Shown here in pieces: positions 26,047-35,656 of a stretch of 64,000 nt of DNA (positions are counted from its first letter, which is position 1; the number at the start of each line of letters is the position of its first letter). Made by a program: the position numbers and the translations under genes. Source of the stretch: Sphingobium soli (lineage in GTDB: Bacteria; Pseudomonadota; Alphaproteobacteria; Sphingomonadales; Sphingomonadaceae); contig NZ_JAJGNP010000002.1 of assembly GCF_020782245.1 (NCBI RefSeq), positions 248,001 to 312,000 on the forward strand, in the 5' to 3' direction. The notes under the pieces are model-generated. The model worked only from the letters and a program-made list of their open reading frames with translations. It ran no database searches and had not been told where the DNA came from.

Positions 26047-29000
26047 TGGCCGAGGAAAGTCTGTCGCCACCTGTCATTCCGCCGCCTGCCGCGACCACGC
26101 CGCGCCGCGCCTGGGATGGGAGATGGCAACGGTGGGTGGCGGGCCTGCTCGCCGCGCTGTTCCTGATCATGGCCGGCGCACTGACGTGGCTTGATACCGA
26201 TGGCGGGCACCGTTTCCTCGCCAGCCGGATCGCCGCGATACAAACCTCTTCGGGGCTGCGCATCCAGGTCGGCGCCATCGAAGGCAGCATCTATCGCAAG
26301 GCGGTGTTGCGCGACCTGACCTTGTCGGATCCGGCTGGACCCTTCTTCAAGGCACCCAGGGTGGAACTGGACTGGTGGCCCTTCGCCTGGCTGTCCAATC
26401 GTCTGGACATTGACCGTCTGTCCATTCCGCAAGCGTCCCTCAGCAAGCTGCCCAAGCTCAACCCCACGCAGCGGCGCGGCCCGATCCTTCCGGGGTTCGA
26501 CATCCGCCTGATGCAATTTTCGGTTGGCCGCCTGTCAATCGCGCCGGCCATAACCGGGCGGGCGCAGATTGCGACGATGGCGGGGGACGCCGACATTCGC
26601 GGCGGACGCGCGATCATCGACCTGTCCGCCCGTACGCTTGATGGCAGCGATGTCCTGACCATCGCGCTGGACAGTCGACCAGACGATGATCGCTTCAAGC
26701 TCGACGTGACGGTCAACGCCCCGAACAAAGGACTTTTGGCGACGATGGCCGGATTGCGACAGGATGCCAATCTGCGCATCACCGGCAAGGGCAGCTGGAG
26801 CCAGTGGGATGGCCAACTGGACGCGACGCTGGACGGCGCACCCGCCGCCGATCTTGTTCTGGCGGCGCGCAGTGGCGCTTATTCGGCTCGCGGTTCGATC
26901 GAGGGTCGGGCGATCGCTGGCGGCGGCCTCGTCCGGCGCATGGCCGACCCGCGCCTGTCCGTGCGCGCCGATGGGCGGTTCGAGAACCGTATCATCGATG
27001 GCAAGTTGATGCTGCGCTCGGCGGCATTTGACCTTACAGCGGATGGCGCGATCGACCTGCGCAACAACGCGCTCGACAACATGCTTTTGCAAGTGACGCT
27101 GGCCCGTCCTCAGGCTTTGCTGCGCACCATGGGCGGGCGCGATATCCGGGCCAAGGTGCGGCTTGATGGGCCGCTCGACCGGTTGGGCTTCGATTATTTG
27201 CTGACAGCGCGCCAGCTCACATTCGACAAGACGGTGATCGCCGATGTCCGGGCGGAAGGCAGCGGACGGGGCGTGGGCGACGGTCCCTTGCTGATCCCGG
27301 TCAAATTGCGGGCAAAAAGGCTCGATGGTCATGGCGACCTTGTCGGTAATATCGTCCGTAATTTTGCGCTGGATGGCGTTCTCCAATTCAGGGGCCAGCA
27401 GCTCGTCAGCAATCCCATGGAGGTCAGGTCGGACAAACTTCAGGGCAAGCTGGTGATGCGGCTCGACCTGAAAAGCGGCCGCTATGATTTTGGCCTGGAC
27501 GGCCAGATTCGCAGTCTGTTCATTCGGGGTCTGGGTATCGTTGACCTGACGTCCAAGCTCCGCGCGACGCCGCGTCCCGATGGCGGGTTCGGCCTTAGCG
27601 GCAATGCCATGGCGCAGATGCGGCGGCTGGATAATGCTTTCCTCAACGGGTTGGGAGGCGGACTGCCCATCGCGCGCAGCGCCCTGGCATTGCGGCCAGA
27701 CGGACAATTGGCGTTCAACGGCCTGACCATCCAATCGCCCTTGCTCTCGCTCAGGGCGAACGGCATCAGGCGGCGCGACGGCAGTTTTCATTTCGAAGGC
27801 AGCGGCGACCATGACCGCTACGGCCCGTTGCAACTCGTCCTCGATGGCCGCATAGAACGGCCGACGATCGACCTGATATTGCAGCGGCCCCTCGATGCCC
27901 TGGGCCTGCGCGACGTCAAGGCGCATCTGGTTCCCGACAGCGAAGGCTACAGCTATACCGCGCAGGGTGGGTCGATATTGGGGCCGTTCGACGGGCGCGG
28001 TGTGATCCTCCTGCCGCAGGGCGGGCAAGCGGTGGTCCGCGTGGCGCAGCTGTCGGTTTCCGGCGTCAATGCCAGCGGCGACATCCGCCCCTTGCCCGGC
28101 GGCCTGGAGGGGCAGTTGAGCGTCACTGGGCCAGTCACCGGATATGTCGGCTTCAGGCCCGTCAACGCGATCCAGCAAGTGCAGGTCAAGCTGACCGCCA
28201 GTGGCGCAAGCTTTGCCGGGCCGACCGTGATCGAGGTCCGGCGGGGATCGCTGGACGCCACCGTCCTGCTTGATCCGGACGGCACCAATGTTACGGCCAC
28301 GGCGCAGGCACGGGGCTTGCGGCTAGGCGGCATTCTAGTGGGGCGCATGGCGCTTACCGCCAATCTGGTGGATGGCCGGGGCAAGGTCAGCGGCAGCCTG
28401 TCCGGCCAGCGGGGACGCTTGTTCGACCTGCAAGGCGAAGCGCAGGTCGAACCCGACAGCATTCGTTTGTCCGCCAAGGGGACGATCGACAAACGTCCCA
28501 TTCGGCTGACCCGCGCGGCGCTTGTGACGCGAACGGCCGAAGGCTGGCGGTTGTCGCCCGCAACGATCAGCTATGCCGGCGGTTCGTTGCAACTGGCGGG
28601 CGAACTGGGCGGGGAATCCACGCATGTAGAAGCGCGGATGCAGACCCTTCCCCTGTCGCTGCTGGACATCGCCTACGATAATCTGGGACTGGGCGGCATG
28701 GCGACGGGATCGCTCAGCTACGCGCAGCCGCAGGGCGGTCCGCCCACCGGCAAGGCGGAGTTGCGCATTCGCGGCCTGTCGCGATCGGGCCTGTCGCTTA
28801 GCTCGCGACCTGTCGATGTCGGTGTCAATGTTGCATTGACGCCCGATCGCCTGGCGACCCGGATGCTGTTTGTCGCCGACGGACGTACGATTGGTCGCGG
28901 GCAGGCCTTGCTGACGCCGTTGGGCAGGGAGGGCGGCCTTGTTTCACGCCTCAACGCGGCGCCGCTCTTTGCACAGTTGCGCTATGCAGGGACAGCCGAC

Positions 29001-30242
29001 ACGCTCTGGCGGCTGACGGGCGTGGAAATCGTGGATATTGGCGGGCCGGTCAGCGTGTCGGCGGATATGCGCGGCACGCTTGCCAATCCGCAGATCAGCG
29101 GACAGCTGGCGACTGACAACGCAACGATCAACAGCGCCGTGACTGGTATGCGTCTGCGCAACGTCAAAGCGCAGGGGCACTTTTCGGGTGCGCAACTGGT
29201 CATCAACAATTTTGCCGCCAGCGCGCAGAATGGCGGGTCCGTCACGGGCAGCGGGCGCTTTACCTTCAACGGTATCGCCGGCGTGGGCATGGATTTGGCG
29301 CTTCAGGCGGACAATGCCGCATTGCTGGAGCGGGATGACATCGCTGCCACGGTGACGGGGCCCCTGACGCTCAAATCCAACGGCGCGGGCGGCACGATCG
29401 GCGGCGACCTGATCCTGAACCGCAGCCGCTTCACCATGGGCCGCGCCGCGGCGGTGGCGCAAATCCCCGAACTGCGCGTGGTGGAAATCAACCGGCGCGG
29501 GGACGAGATCGAGCGGCCACGCACCAGCGTGCCCTGGGCCCTGGCGGTGCATGCCCGCGCGCGCAATCGGCTGATGGTGACGGGCCTGGGGCTCGACAGT
29601 GAATGGCGCGCGGACCTCGATATCGGCGGGACCGTGACCAACCCGACCATTGCCGGGCGGGCGGAACTGGTGCGCGGCGGCTATGAATTTGCCGGCCGCC
29701 GGTTCGACCTGCGCGAAGGCCGGATCCAGTTCGACGGCAAGACTCCCGTCAATCCCACGCTGGATATCGACGCCGAGGCGGATGTCAGCGACCTCAGCGC
29801 GACAATCCATGTCGGAGGAACCGGCTTGAAGCCCGACATCAGTTTCAACAGTGTGCCGGCATTGCCGCAGGATGAACTGCTTTCCCGAATCCTGTTCGGC
29901 ACGTCGATCACCAACCTGTCCGCGCCCGAAGCATTGCAACTGGCGTCGGCCGTCGGATCCCTGCAGGGCGAAGGAGGGCTTGATCCCATCAACGCCGTGC
30001 GCAAGGCGGCAGGGCTGGACCGGTTGCGGATCATCGCAGCTGATCCGACGCAGGGGCAAGGCACGTCCATCGCCGCAGGCAAATATCTGACGCGCAAAAC
30101 CTATGTCGAACTGATCACCGATGGTCAGGGCTATTCCGCCACCCGCATCGAATATCAGGTGACGCGCTGGCTGTCCCTGCTTGGCGCCATCTCCACGCTT
30201 GGCCGGCAGAGCGCCAACGTCCGTGTTTCCAGGGATTATTGA
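26046..30242 (+). CDS. tamB: Translocation/assembly module protein TamB
   Basis: 1398 residues. One N-terminal membrane helix ([20 protein letters not shown]) anchors it in the inner membrane. A very long repetitive region of amphipathic beta-strands (residues about 70-1050) forms the hydrophobic groove of AsmA/TamB-like lipid-transfer proteins. The C-terminal TamB (DUF490) domain contains [19 protein letters not shown] and [20 protein letters not shown] and ends in [12 protein letters not shown], a beta-signal-like tail for docking to TamA. One-base overlap with tamA indicates coupling. Many in-frame antisense frames exist opposite it but are composition artefacts. Confidence 0.93.
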   Translation: MAEESLSPPVIPPPAATTPRRAWDGRWQRWVAGLLAALFLIMAGALTWLDTDGGHRFLASRIAAIQTSSGLRIQVGAIEGSIYRKAVLRDLTLSDPAGPFFKAPRVELDWWPFAWLSNRLDIDRLSIPQASLSKLPKLNPTQRRGPILPGFDIRLMQFSVGRLSIAPAITGRAQIATMAGDADIRGGRAIIDLSARTLDGSDVLTIALDSRPDDDRFKLDVTVNAPNKGLLATMAGLRQDANLRITGKGSWSQWDGQLDATLDGAPAADLVLAARSGAYSARGSIEGRAIAGGGLVRRMADPRLSVRADGRFENRIIDGKLMLRSAAFDLTADGAIDLRNNALDNMLLQVTLARPQALLRTMGGRDIRAKVRLDGPLDRLGFDYLLTARQLTFDKTVIADVRAEGSGRGVGDGPLLIPVKLRAKRLDGHGDLVGNIVRNFALDGVLQFRGQQLVSNPMEVRSDKLQGKLVMRLDLKSGRYDFGLDGQIRSLFIRGLGIVDLTSKLRATPRPDGGFGLSGNAMAQMRRLDNAFLNGLGGGLPIARSALALRPDGQLAFNGLTIQSPLLSLRANGIRRRDGSFHFEGSGDHDRYGPLQLVLDGRIERPTIDLILQRPLDALGLRDVKAHLVPDSEGYSYTAQGGSILGPFDGRGVILLPQGGQAVVRVAQLSVSGVNASGDIRPLPGGLEGQLSVTGPVTGYVGFRPVNAIQQVQVKLTASGASFAGPTVIEVRRGSLDATVLLDPDGTNVTATAQARGLRLGGILVGRMALTANLVDGRGKVSGSLSGQRGRLFDLQGEAQVEPDSIRLSAKGTIDKRPIRLTRAALVTRTAEGWRLSPATISYAGGSLQLAGELGGESTHVEARMQTLPLSLLDIAYDNLGLGGMATGSLSYAQPQGGPPTGKAELRIRGLSRSGLSLSSRPVDVGVNVALTPDRLATRMLFVADGRTIGRGQALLTPLGREGGLVSRLNAAPLFAQLRYAGTADTLWRLTGVEIVDIGGPVSVSADMRGTLANPQISGQLATDNATINSAVTGMRLRNVKAQGHFSGAQLVINNFAASAQNGGSVTGSGRFTFNGIAGVGMDLALQADNAALLERDDIAATVTGPLTLKSNGAGGTIGGDLILNRSRFTMGRAAAVAQIPELRVVEINRRGDEIERPRTSVPWALAVHARARNRLMVTGLGLDSEWRADLDIGGTVTNPTIAGRAELVRGGYEFAGRRFDLREGRIQFDGKTPVNPTLDIDAEADVSDLSATIHVGGTGLKPDISFNSVPALPQDELLSRILFGTSITNLSAPEALQLASAVGSLQGEGGLDPINAVRKAAGLDRLRIIAADPTQGQGTSIAAGKYLTRKTYVELITDGQGYSATRIEYQVTRWLSLLGAISTLGRQSANVRVSRDY

Positions 30243-30244
30243 TC

Positions 30245-31639
30245 GTGACCAACAGCCGTATCGATGCTGGCACCGCCATCAGCGTCACTGACCTGTTCAC
30301 CATCGGCATTGGGCCGTCGAGTTCGCATACGGTGGGGCCGATGCGCGCGGCGTTGCAGTTCATGGATTGCCTGCCCACCGCGCCGCAGCGCGTCCGGTGC
30401 GAATTGTTCGGATCGCTGGCGCTTACTGGACGGGGGCATGCGACGGATACGGCCGTGCTTCTGGGCTTGTCGGGCCATAGCCCGGAAAGCGTCGATCCAG
30501 ACGCGATACCCGACATTTTGGCTGCCATTCGCCGGGACGGCCGGATTCAGTCCGGCAGCGCGAAGGGCCAATGGCTGGATTTCGATGCCGAACGCGACCT
30601 CCTCTTCCACATGGGAGAGTTTCTGGAAGCGCACAGCAATGGTATGCGCTTTTCTGCCTGGTTTGCTGGCGATGACGCGCCGTTCGTGCGCGAATATTAT
30701 TCGATCGGGGGCGGGGCCGTGTTGCCGGGCACCGTGCCGGTCAGCGATGATGTGGCGTTGGGCCATAATGTCGTGCAGCCCTATCCCTTCTCATCCGGCG
30801 TCGAGTTGCTGGAGCAGGGGGAGAGGCACGGTTTTTCCATCGCGACACTGGTCCTGCGCAATGAAGGCGCATGGCGATCGCAGGCTGAGACGGAAGCGTT
30901 TCTGGACCGGGTCGTCGACGCCATGTCGCAGTCCATCGAGCGCGGCCTTGCGCAGGAAGGGCTGCTGCCGGGCGGCCTTAAAGTGCGGCGCCGGGCGCGC
31001 GCCATTCACCAACGGCTACGGCTTCAGCAGGACGCGCTAGGTCCGGCGCAGATTTTCGAATGGGTCAGCCTGTTCGCTTTGGCGGTGAACGAGGAAAATG
31101 CTGCGGGCGGCCGCGTCGTCACCGCACCGACCAATGGCGCAGCTGGCGTCATCCCGGCGGTGCTGCATTATTATCGCCGCTTCGTTCCCGGTGCGGATCG
31201 GGAAGGGGAGCGCCGCTTTCTCCTGACCGCAGCTGCGATCGGATTTCTTTACAAGAAGCGCGCGTCCATATCCGCAGCGGAAATGGGCTGCCAAGGGGAA
31301 GTTGGGGTTGCCTGTTCCATGGCGGCCGCCGGGTTGGCCGCGGTATTGGGCGGCACCAACAGCCAGATCGAAAATGCTGCCGAAATCGGCATGGAGCATA
31401 ATCTGGGCCTGACCTGCGATCCCATTGGCGGCCTTGTCCAGATTCCCTGTATCGAACGCAATACGATGGGTGCGGTCAAGGCGATCAATGCGGCCTACCT
31501 CGCCTTGCAAGGCGATGGCCGGCATATCGTGAGCCTGGACGCGGTGATCGAAACCATGCGCCAGACCGGCGAGGATATGGCGAGCCGCTATAAGGAAACG
31601 TCGCTGGGCGGGTTGGCGGTCAATGTCGTGGAATGCTGA
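30245..31639 (+). CDS. sdaA: L-serine ammonia-lyase (iron-sulfur, single chain)
   Basis: 464 residues; converts L-serine to pyruvate and ammonia using a [4Fe-4S] cluster. The beta domain begins with [20 protein letters not shown]. The alpha domain has the cluster Cys residues in [14 protein letters not shown] and [15 protein letters not shown], plus [14 protein letters not shown]. Order and length match one-chain SdaA/TdcG-type enzymes. The start is GTG 30245; TTG 30239, overlapping the tamB stop, is an alternative. It directly follows tamB and may be co-transcribed, though no functional link is evident. Confidence 0.93.
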   Translation: MTNSRIDAGTAISVTDLFTIGIGPSSSHTVGPMRAALQFMDCLPTAPQRVRCELFGSLALTGRGHATDTAVLLGLSGHSPESVDPDAIPDILAAIRRDGRIQSGSAKGQWLDFDAERDLLFHMGEFLEAHSNGMRFSAWFAGDDAPFVREYYSIGGGAVLPGTVPVSDDVALGHNVVQPYPFSSGVELLEQGERHGFSIATLVLRNEGAWRSQAETEAFLDRVVDAMSQSIERGLAQEGLLPGGLKVRRRARAIHQRLRLQQDALGPAQIFEWVSLFALAVNEENAAGGRVVTAPTNGAAGVIPAVLHYYRRFVPGADREGERRFLLTAAAIGFLYKKRASISAAEMGCQGEVGVACSMAAAGLAAVLGGTNSQIENAAEIGMEHNLGLTCDPIGGLVQIPCIERNTMGAVKAINAAYLALQGDGRHIVSLDAVIETMRQTGEDMASRYKETSLGGLAVNVVEC

Positions 31640-31815
31640 ACGAATTGACAGCCTGTCGCCTGTAGCGCTCATCTTAGCGCCCAATCGAGCCAGTTTCGTG
31701 TCAATAATGCAACAGAATCAGCTGTTTATCTGCCGTTCATGAAACTCTTGCCAGCCGCGATACTTGTGCGTCTCGTCCCCATCAGGGGAGAAGAATGACG
31801 AATGGAGTATCTGTT

Positions 31816-32469
31816 ATGCGCAAGTTGATGGTCGCAACTCTTCTGGCAGGCGTTGGTGTCGCCACCCCCGCATTGGCGCAGGATGTAGGATCAACGTTCA
31901 CCGGACCGCGCGTTGAGGCGATCCTGGGTTATGACCATGTCGGCGCCGGTAGCGACGTGGACAACAATAATGGCCGCGACGATCAGTCGATCGACGGTCT
32001 GCTCTACGGCATTGGTGCAGGCTATGACGTCAATCTGGGCAGCGCGGTCGTCGGTGTCGAAGGCGAATGGACGGATTCGACTGCCAAGAGTGATCGGTAT
32101 GACCTGACCGACCAGTTCGGGTTCGGACGCGTCAGCCAGGGCCGCGACCTCTATATCGGCGCGCGTGCCGGTATTCTGGCTAACCCCGCCACGTTGGTTT
32201 ACGTGAAGGGCGGCTACACCAATAGCAAACTGAACATCCTCGCCGGCAACACCGATGAGACGACCGATCGGTCGTTCAAGCTTGATGGCTGGCGCATCGG
32301 CGCAGGCGTCGAGCGCGCCATCAACACCAACACGTTCGCGAAGCTGGAATATCGTTATTCCAACTATACCGATGCTAACATCGATTACATGGATGGGGCG
32401 ACCAGCGCCGACTTTGATGTCGATACGGATCGGCATCAGGTGGTCGCAAGCGTCGGCTGGCGGTTCTGA
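31816..32469 (+). CDS. Outer-membrane beta-barrel porin-like protein (OmpA/W-like 8 strands)
   Basis: 217 residues: signal peptide MRKLMVATLLAGVGVATPALAQ, then alternating amphipathic strands ending in the C-terminal aromatic signature VVASVGWRF. It belongs to the generic outer-membrane beta-barrel family (Omp25/31-like) of alphaproteobacteria. Two start codons have ribosome sites: ATG 31795 (AGGGGAG, 4 nt spacing) and ATG 31816 (GGAG, 8 nt spacing). The second gives a normal signal peptide. The 176-bp upstream gap contains TTGACA at about 31645 but no convincing -10. A perfect stem-loop follows. Confidence 0.83.
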   Translation: MRKLMVATLLAGVGVATPALAQDVGSTFTGPRVEAILGYDHVGAGSDVDNNNGRDDQSIDGLLYGIGAGYDVNLGSAVVGVEGEWTDSTAKSDRYDLTDQFGFGRVSQGRDLYIGARAGILANPATLVYVKGGYTNSKLNILAGNTDETTDRSFKLDGWRIGAGVERAINTNTFAKLEYRYSNYTDANIDYMDGATSADFDVDTDRHQVVASVGWRF

Positions 32470-32476
32470 CCATAAA

Positions 32477-32510
32477 GGAGGAAGGCTGGCCTTGCGGCCA
32501 GCCTTCCTCC
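32477..32510. terminator. 15-bp perfect inverted repeat after the outer-membrane protein gene
   Basis: GGAGGAAGGCTGGCC (32477-32491), loop TTGC, GGCCAGCCTTCCTCC (32496-32510). Very stable, no T tract on either side, so it may protect mRNA 3' ends or act as a weak terminator. Confidence 0.6.
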
Positions 32511-32573
32511 CGGCATTGGCAAACATGATTCGCGGACGCGGTCTTCCGTCGGGTAGCCTTGCGCCCCTACGGT

Positions 32574-32738
32574 TCAGCGGTCCAGTTGCTGCACCGCAAC
32601 CAGAAGCCGGTTGTAAATCGTAAGCACTTGTTCTTCGATAGGTTTGGACGGATCAGGCTTTTTCACGCCGGATCGAATTGCCCATGCTTGCGTCAATTGA
32701 GCGGCCACTTGAGCCGCGATTTCCTTGCTCATAGCCAT
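32574..32738 (-). CDS. Small conserved protein (54 aa), function unknown
   Basis: 54 residues: MAMSKEIAAQVAAQLTQAWA near the start, then a Lys/Pro hinge (GVKKPDPSKP) and helix EEQVLTIYNRLLVAVQQL. GGAG lies 7 bases before the ATG at 32738. Two amphipathic helices without membrane character or Cys. The coding frame extends upstream for another 52 codons but that part has no start-site support. No family known to me. Confidence 0.65.
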   Translation of the reverse strand: MAMSKEIAAQVAAQLTQAWAIRSGVKKPDPSKPIEEQVLTIYNRLLVAVQQLDR

Positions 32739-32946
32739 GACAATCTCCGGCTTCGTTACGGATGCGGCACAGCATGGCGGATGTCCGGCCAGAGTCAATC
32801 GCATTCGAACCAAATTGCTGCATTGCGGCATGTTAGGCCGGGCATGGCAGCCATCCCGTGTCAGGTGAAGGCCAGGCTCAATCCAGATCTGCAATTTTCC
32901 ACCAGCCCCCTATCTGTCGTCATGCGAAGATGGTATTTACAGCCTT

Positions 32947-33369
32947 GTGAGTAACGCGATTCCCCATAGCTATCCCGTAGGCATCGACCCGGACGACATT
33001 GATTTCATGGGCCATGTCAATAATGCCAGCTACCTTAAATGGGTGCAGAACGCCGTGCTCGACCATTGGCGCGCGCTGGCCCCGGCGGAGGCCGTGACGG
33101 AGCATCTGTGGGTCGCGCTCAAGCACGAAATCACCTATCGCAAGCCGACTTTTCTGGATGACGAGGTGATTGCGACCGTCCTGCTGGAAAAGGTTCAGGG
33201 CGCGCGCGCCTTTTACGAAACCGTTATTCGCCGTGGCGAAGAGGTTTTGGCTGAAGTCAGATCGAGCTGGTGCTGTGTCGATGCATCGACATTGCGACCG
33301 GTGCGGTTGGCGCGCGATGTCATCCAGCATTTCTTCGCAGCTGATGATGAAGGTGAAGACCAGCGCTGA
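32947..33369 (+). CDS. Acyl-CoA thioesterase (hotdog fold)
   Basis: 140 residues. The 4-hydroxybenzoyl-CoA thioesterase/YbgC-like motif is DDIDFMGHVNNASYLKWVQNA, with the catalytic Asp at IDPDDID. The single hotdog domain hydrolyses short or aromatic acyl-CoA. The start is GTG 32947. It lies directly ahead of the SRP RNA gene but is unlikely to be functionally linked. Substrate unknown. Confidence 0.88.
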   Translation: MSNAIPHSYPVGIDPDDIDFMGHVNNASYLKWVQNAVLDHWRALAPAEAVTEHLWVALKHEITYRKPTFLDDEVIATVLLEKVQGARAFYETVIRRGEEVLAEVRSSWCCVDASTLRPVRLARDVIQHFFAADDEGEDQR

Positions 33370-33440
33370 ACCATGGGAGAGGCGAACCTGTTTGTGGTTG
33401 GGCCTTGCCATTCGATCGGCAAACCGTCATATGCGCGATC

Positions 33441-33529
33441 GGGAGTCGGGCGGACGAGGCCGTCGCGAACCTGGTCAGGTCCTGACGGAAGCAGCCACAG
33501 TGATTCCGCCGCGGGTCGTCCCGGCTCCC
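33441..33529 (+). ncRNA. ffs: Bacterial small signal recognition particle RNA (4.5S)
   Basis: The apical loop core CTGGTCAGGTCCTGACGGAA (33471-33490) followed by GCAGCCACAGTG (33491-33502) is the universally conserved Ffh-binding region with its GGAA tetraloop. The ends GGGAGTCGGG (33441-33450) and CCCGGCTCCC (33520-33529) pair as a 10-bp stem with one G-U, and ACGA/TCGT continues the stem. The location just upstream of dnaX is the usual alphaproteobacterial context. Exact ends may differ by a few bases. Confidence 0.9.
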
Positions 33530-33582
33530 ACCCTCCAGCATCCGGCTTCGACAATCCCTGCCTGAACGGGTAGGACCCTATC

Positions 33583-35199
33583 ATGTCCGATTCACCCCAG
33601 CCCTATCGCGTTCTGGCGCGCAAATATCGACCGCGCAGCTTCAGCGAATTGATTGGCCAGGACGCCATGGTCCAGACGCTGGGCAATGCGATCCGGCGCG
33701 GGCGGCTGGCCCATGCCTTCCTGATGACCGGCGTGCGCGGCGTGGGCAAGACGTCGACCGCGCGCCTGATCGCCAAGGCGCTTAATTGCGTCGGGCCCGA
33801 TGGCCAGGGCGGTCCCACGATCGATCCATGCGGTCAATGTGAACCGTGCAAGGCGATCGCGGAGGGCCGCCACATCGATGTGGTGGAAATGGACGCCGCC
33901 AGCCATACCGGCGTCGATGATGTGCGCGAAATCATCGAGGCAGTGCGCTATGCGGCCGTTTCGGCCCGTTATAAAATCTACATCATCGACGAAGTGCACA
34001 TGCTGTCGAAAAACGCCTTCAACGCCCTGTTGAAAACGTTGGAAGAGCCGCCGGCGCATGTGAAATTCCTGTTCGCGACGACGGAAGTCAACAAGGTTCC
34101 CGTCACCGTCCTGTCCCGGTGCCAGCGCTTCGACCTGCGGCGCATTCCTGCCGAATTGTTGGCGACCCATTTCACCCATGTCGTTGAAGCCGAAAGGGTC
34201 GCCGCCGAGCCGGAGGCCTTGGCGCTGATCGCCCAGGCCGCGGAAGGATCGGCTCGCGACGGGTTGTCCATTCTCGACCAGGCCATCGCGCATGCAGAAA
34301 TGGACGACGGACCGTCCCTGGTGACGGCGGCGCAGGTGCGCGAGATGCTTGGGCTGTCCGATCGCGGGTCGGTGCGCCGGTTGCTGGCGCTGTTGCTCGA
34401 AGGGGAAACGGCCAGCCTCATTGCCGCCGTGCGGGAACAATATGCGCTGGGCGTCGAGCCGCTGGCGCTGATGCGTGGACTGATGGAACTGGTGCATGCC
34501 GTCACGCTGATGAAGGCCGGGCGTGACATTGCCAGTCCCGGTCAATCCACGGAGGAGCGAGAGATGCTGGCCGACTGGGCCGCGCAACTCGGCTTCGCGC
34601 CGCTGCATCGCCTCTGGCAGCTGTTGCTCAAGGGGCATGATGAAGTCGCCAATGCGGTCCTGCCGATCGAAAGCTGCGAGATGGCGCTGTTGCGTGTCAT
34701 GCATGCGGCAACCATGCCCGACCCCGCCGAGGTCGCGCGCCTGTTGCGCGAAGGTGGCGCGTCGTCATCAGCCAGTACGGAGGGCTCCAGCGCTGGCGCC
34801 GCGTCTTCAGCGCCGGCGTCTGCGCGTTTGCCCGCGACCTACGCGGACCTGATCGAGGCTTTTTGGCAGGGTGGTAAGGGGCAACTGGCGCAGGAACTGC
34901 ACGATTGCGTGGGCGTGATCCGTTATGCACCGCCGCAATTCGACTATCGCCCAACGCCACAATTGCCAGCGGACTTTCTTGCTCGCCTGCTTCCCGCATT
35001 GCGGGAGGTGACGGGGACGGCGTGGCAGGTTGCGGCGGGCGAGGGGCCGGCTGAACCAACCCTGCTGGAACAGGAACAACGACAGGCGGCGGATTCGCGC
35101 GCCCGGATTTTGGAAACCCCGGTGGTCAAGGCGGCGATGGCCGCTTTCCCCGATGCCGAGCTGGACGACAGGCTCGAACGATGGAGTGCAGAAGCATGA
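33583..35199 (+). CDS. dnaX: DNA polymerase III subunit gamma/tau
   Basis: 538 residues. AAA+ clamp-loader motor with Walker A GVRGVGKTSTARLIAKAL near residue 50, zinc module CGQCEPCKAI near 84, Walker B region IIDEVHMLSKNAFNALL near 135 and sensor 1 LFATTEVNKVP. Domain III and an Ala/Ser-rich linker (about 380-415) lead to the tau-type C-terminal domain that contacts alpha subunit and DnaB. I see no obvious slippery A-tract, so a programmed gamma product is not apparent. The stop overlaps ybaB by 4 bases (ATGA). Confidence 0.95.
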   Translation: MSDSPQPYRVLARKYRPRSFSELIGQDAMVQTLGNAIRRGRLAHAFLMTGVRGVGKTSTARLIAKALNCVGPDGQGGPTIDPCGQCEPCKAIAEGRHIDVVEMDAASHTGVDDVREIIEAVRYAAVSARYKIYIIDEVHMLSKNAFNALLKTLEEPPAHVKFLFATTEVNKVPVTVLSRCQRFDLRRIPAELLATHFTHVVEAERVAAEPEALALIAQAAEGSARDGLSILDQAIAHAEMDDGPSLVTAAQVREMLGLSDRGSVRRLLALLLEGETASLIAAVREQYALGVEPLALMRGLMELVHAVTLMKAGRDIASPGQSTEEREMLADWAAQLGFAPLHRLWQLLLKGHDEVANAVLPIESCEMALLRVMHAATMPDPAEVARLLREGGASSSASTEGSSAGAASSAPASARLPATYADLIEAFWQGGKGQLAQELHDCVGVIRYAPPQFDYRPTPQLPADFLARLLPALREVTGTAWQVAAGEGPAEPTLLEQEQRQAADSRARILETPVVKAAMAAFPDAELDDRLERWSAEA

Positions 35200-35519
35200 A
35201 GGACCTGAATGAAATTCTGGGCATGGCGAGCCGCGTCCAGGAAGAATTGCAGCGCGCCCAGGACAATCTGGACAAGTTGGAAGTCGAGGGCGCGGCAGGT
35301 GGCGGGCTGGTCAAGGTGCGCGCCTCGGCAAAAGGGCGCATATTGGGTGTCTCGATCGACGACAGCCTGCTGGCGCCGTCGGAAAAGCAGATGCTCGAAG
35401 ACCTGATCACGGCTGCGTTCAACGACGCGCGTAGTAAGGCCGATGAGGTCAGCAATACTGAAATGGGCAAGATGACTGCCGGTCTGCCGCTGCCCCCGGG
35501 GTTCAAGCTGCCCTTCTGA
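35196..35519 (+). CDS. YbaB/EbfC nucleoid-associated protein
   Basis: 107 residues. Core LNEILGMASRVQEELQRAQD, then a short beta region VEGAAGGGLVKVRASAKGRI and the end LPPGFKLPF, all standard for YbaB/EbfC. It dimerises like tweezers and binds DNA; in many bacteria it follows dnaX, as here. ATG 35196 overlaps the dnaX stop and has GGAG nine bases upstream. A downstream recR, often the third gene of this cluster, is absent here. Confidence 0.93.
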   Translation: MKDLNEILGMASRVQEELQRAQDNLDKLEVEGAAGGGLVKVRASAKGRILGVSIDDSLLAPSEKQMLEDLITAAFNDARSKADEVSNTEMGKMTAGLPLPPGFKLPF

Positions 35520-35558
35520 CCGGGGGACCTGGCCGGAATGATCACTTCTGGTTCATGA

Positions 35559-35580
35559 CGGCCCTGTTATCACAGGGCCG
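35559..35580 (+). terminator. Hairpin terminator after ybaB
   Basis: CGGCCCTGT (35559-35567), loop TATC, ACAGGGCCG (35572-35580), followed by ATTGATTG. The stem is strong and the U-tract is poor. Confidence 0.6.
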
Positions 35581-35656
35581 ATTGATTGACGTGCCGGGCA
35601 TCCCCATAAAGGCGATGGACCGTTTGGATGGGTCGCGTTTCGGCCCCGGAGATTGA

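Noticed and set aside
26535-28178. Long minus-strand frame inside tamB
   Set aside because: Antisense artefact of the GC-rich tamB; no domain signature and no start site.
35586-35610. Heat-shock promoter before lon
   Set aside because: CCCCATAA and TTGACG are present but at 13-bp spacing, too short to call; mentioned only with lon.
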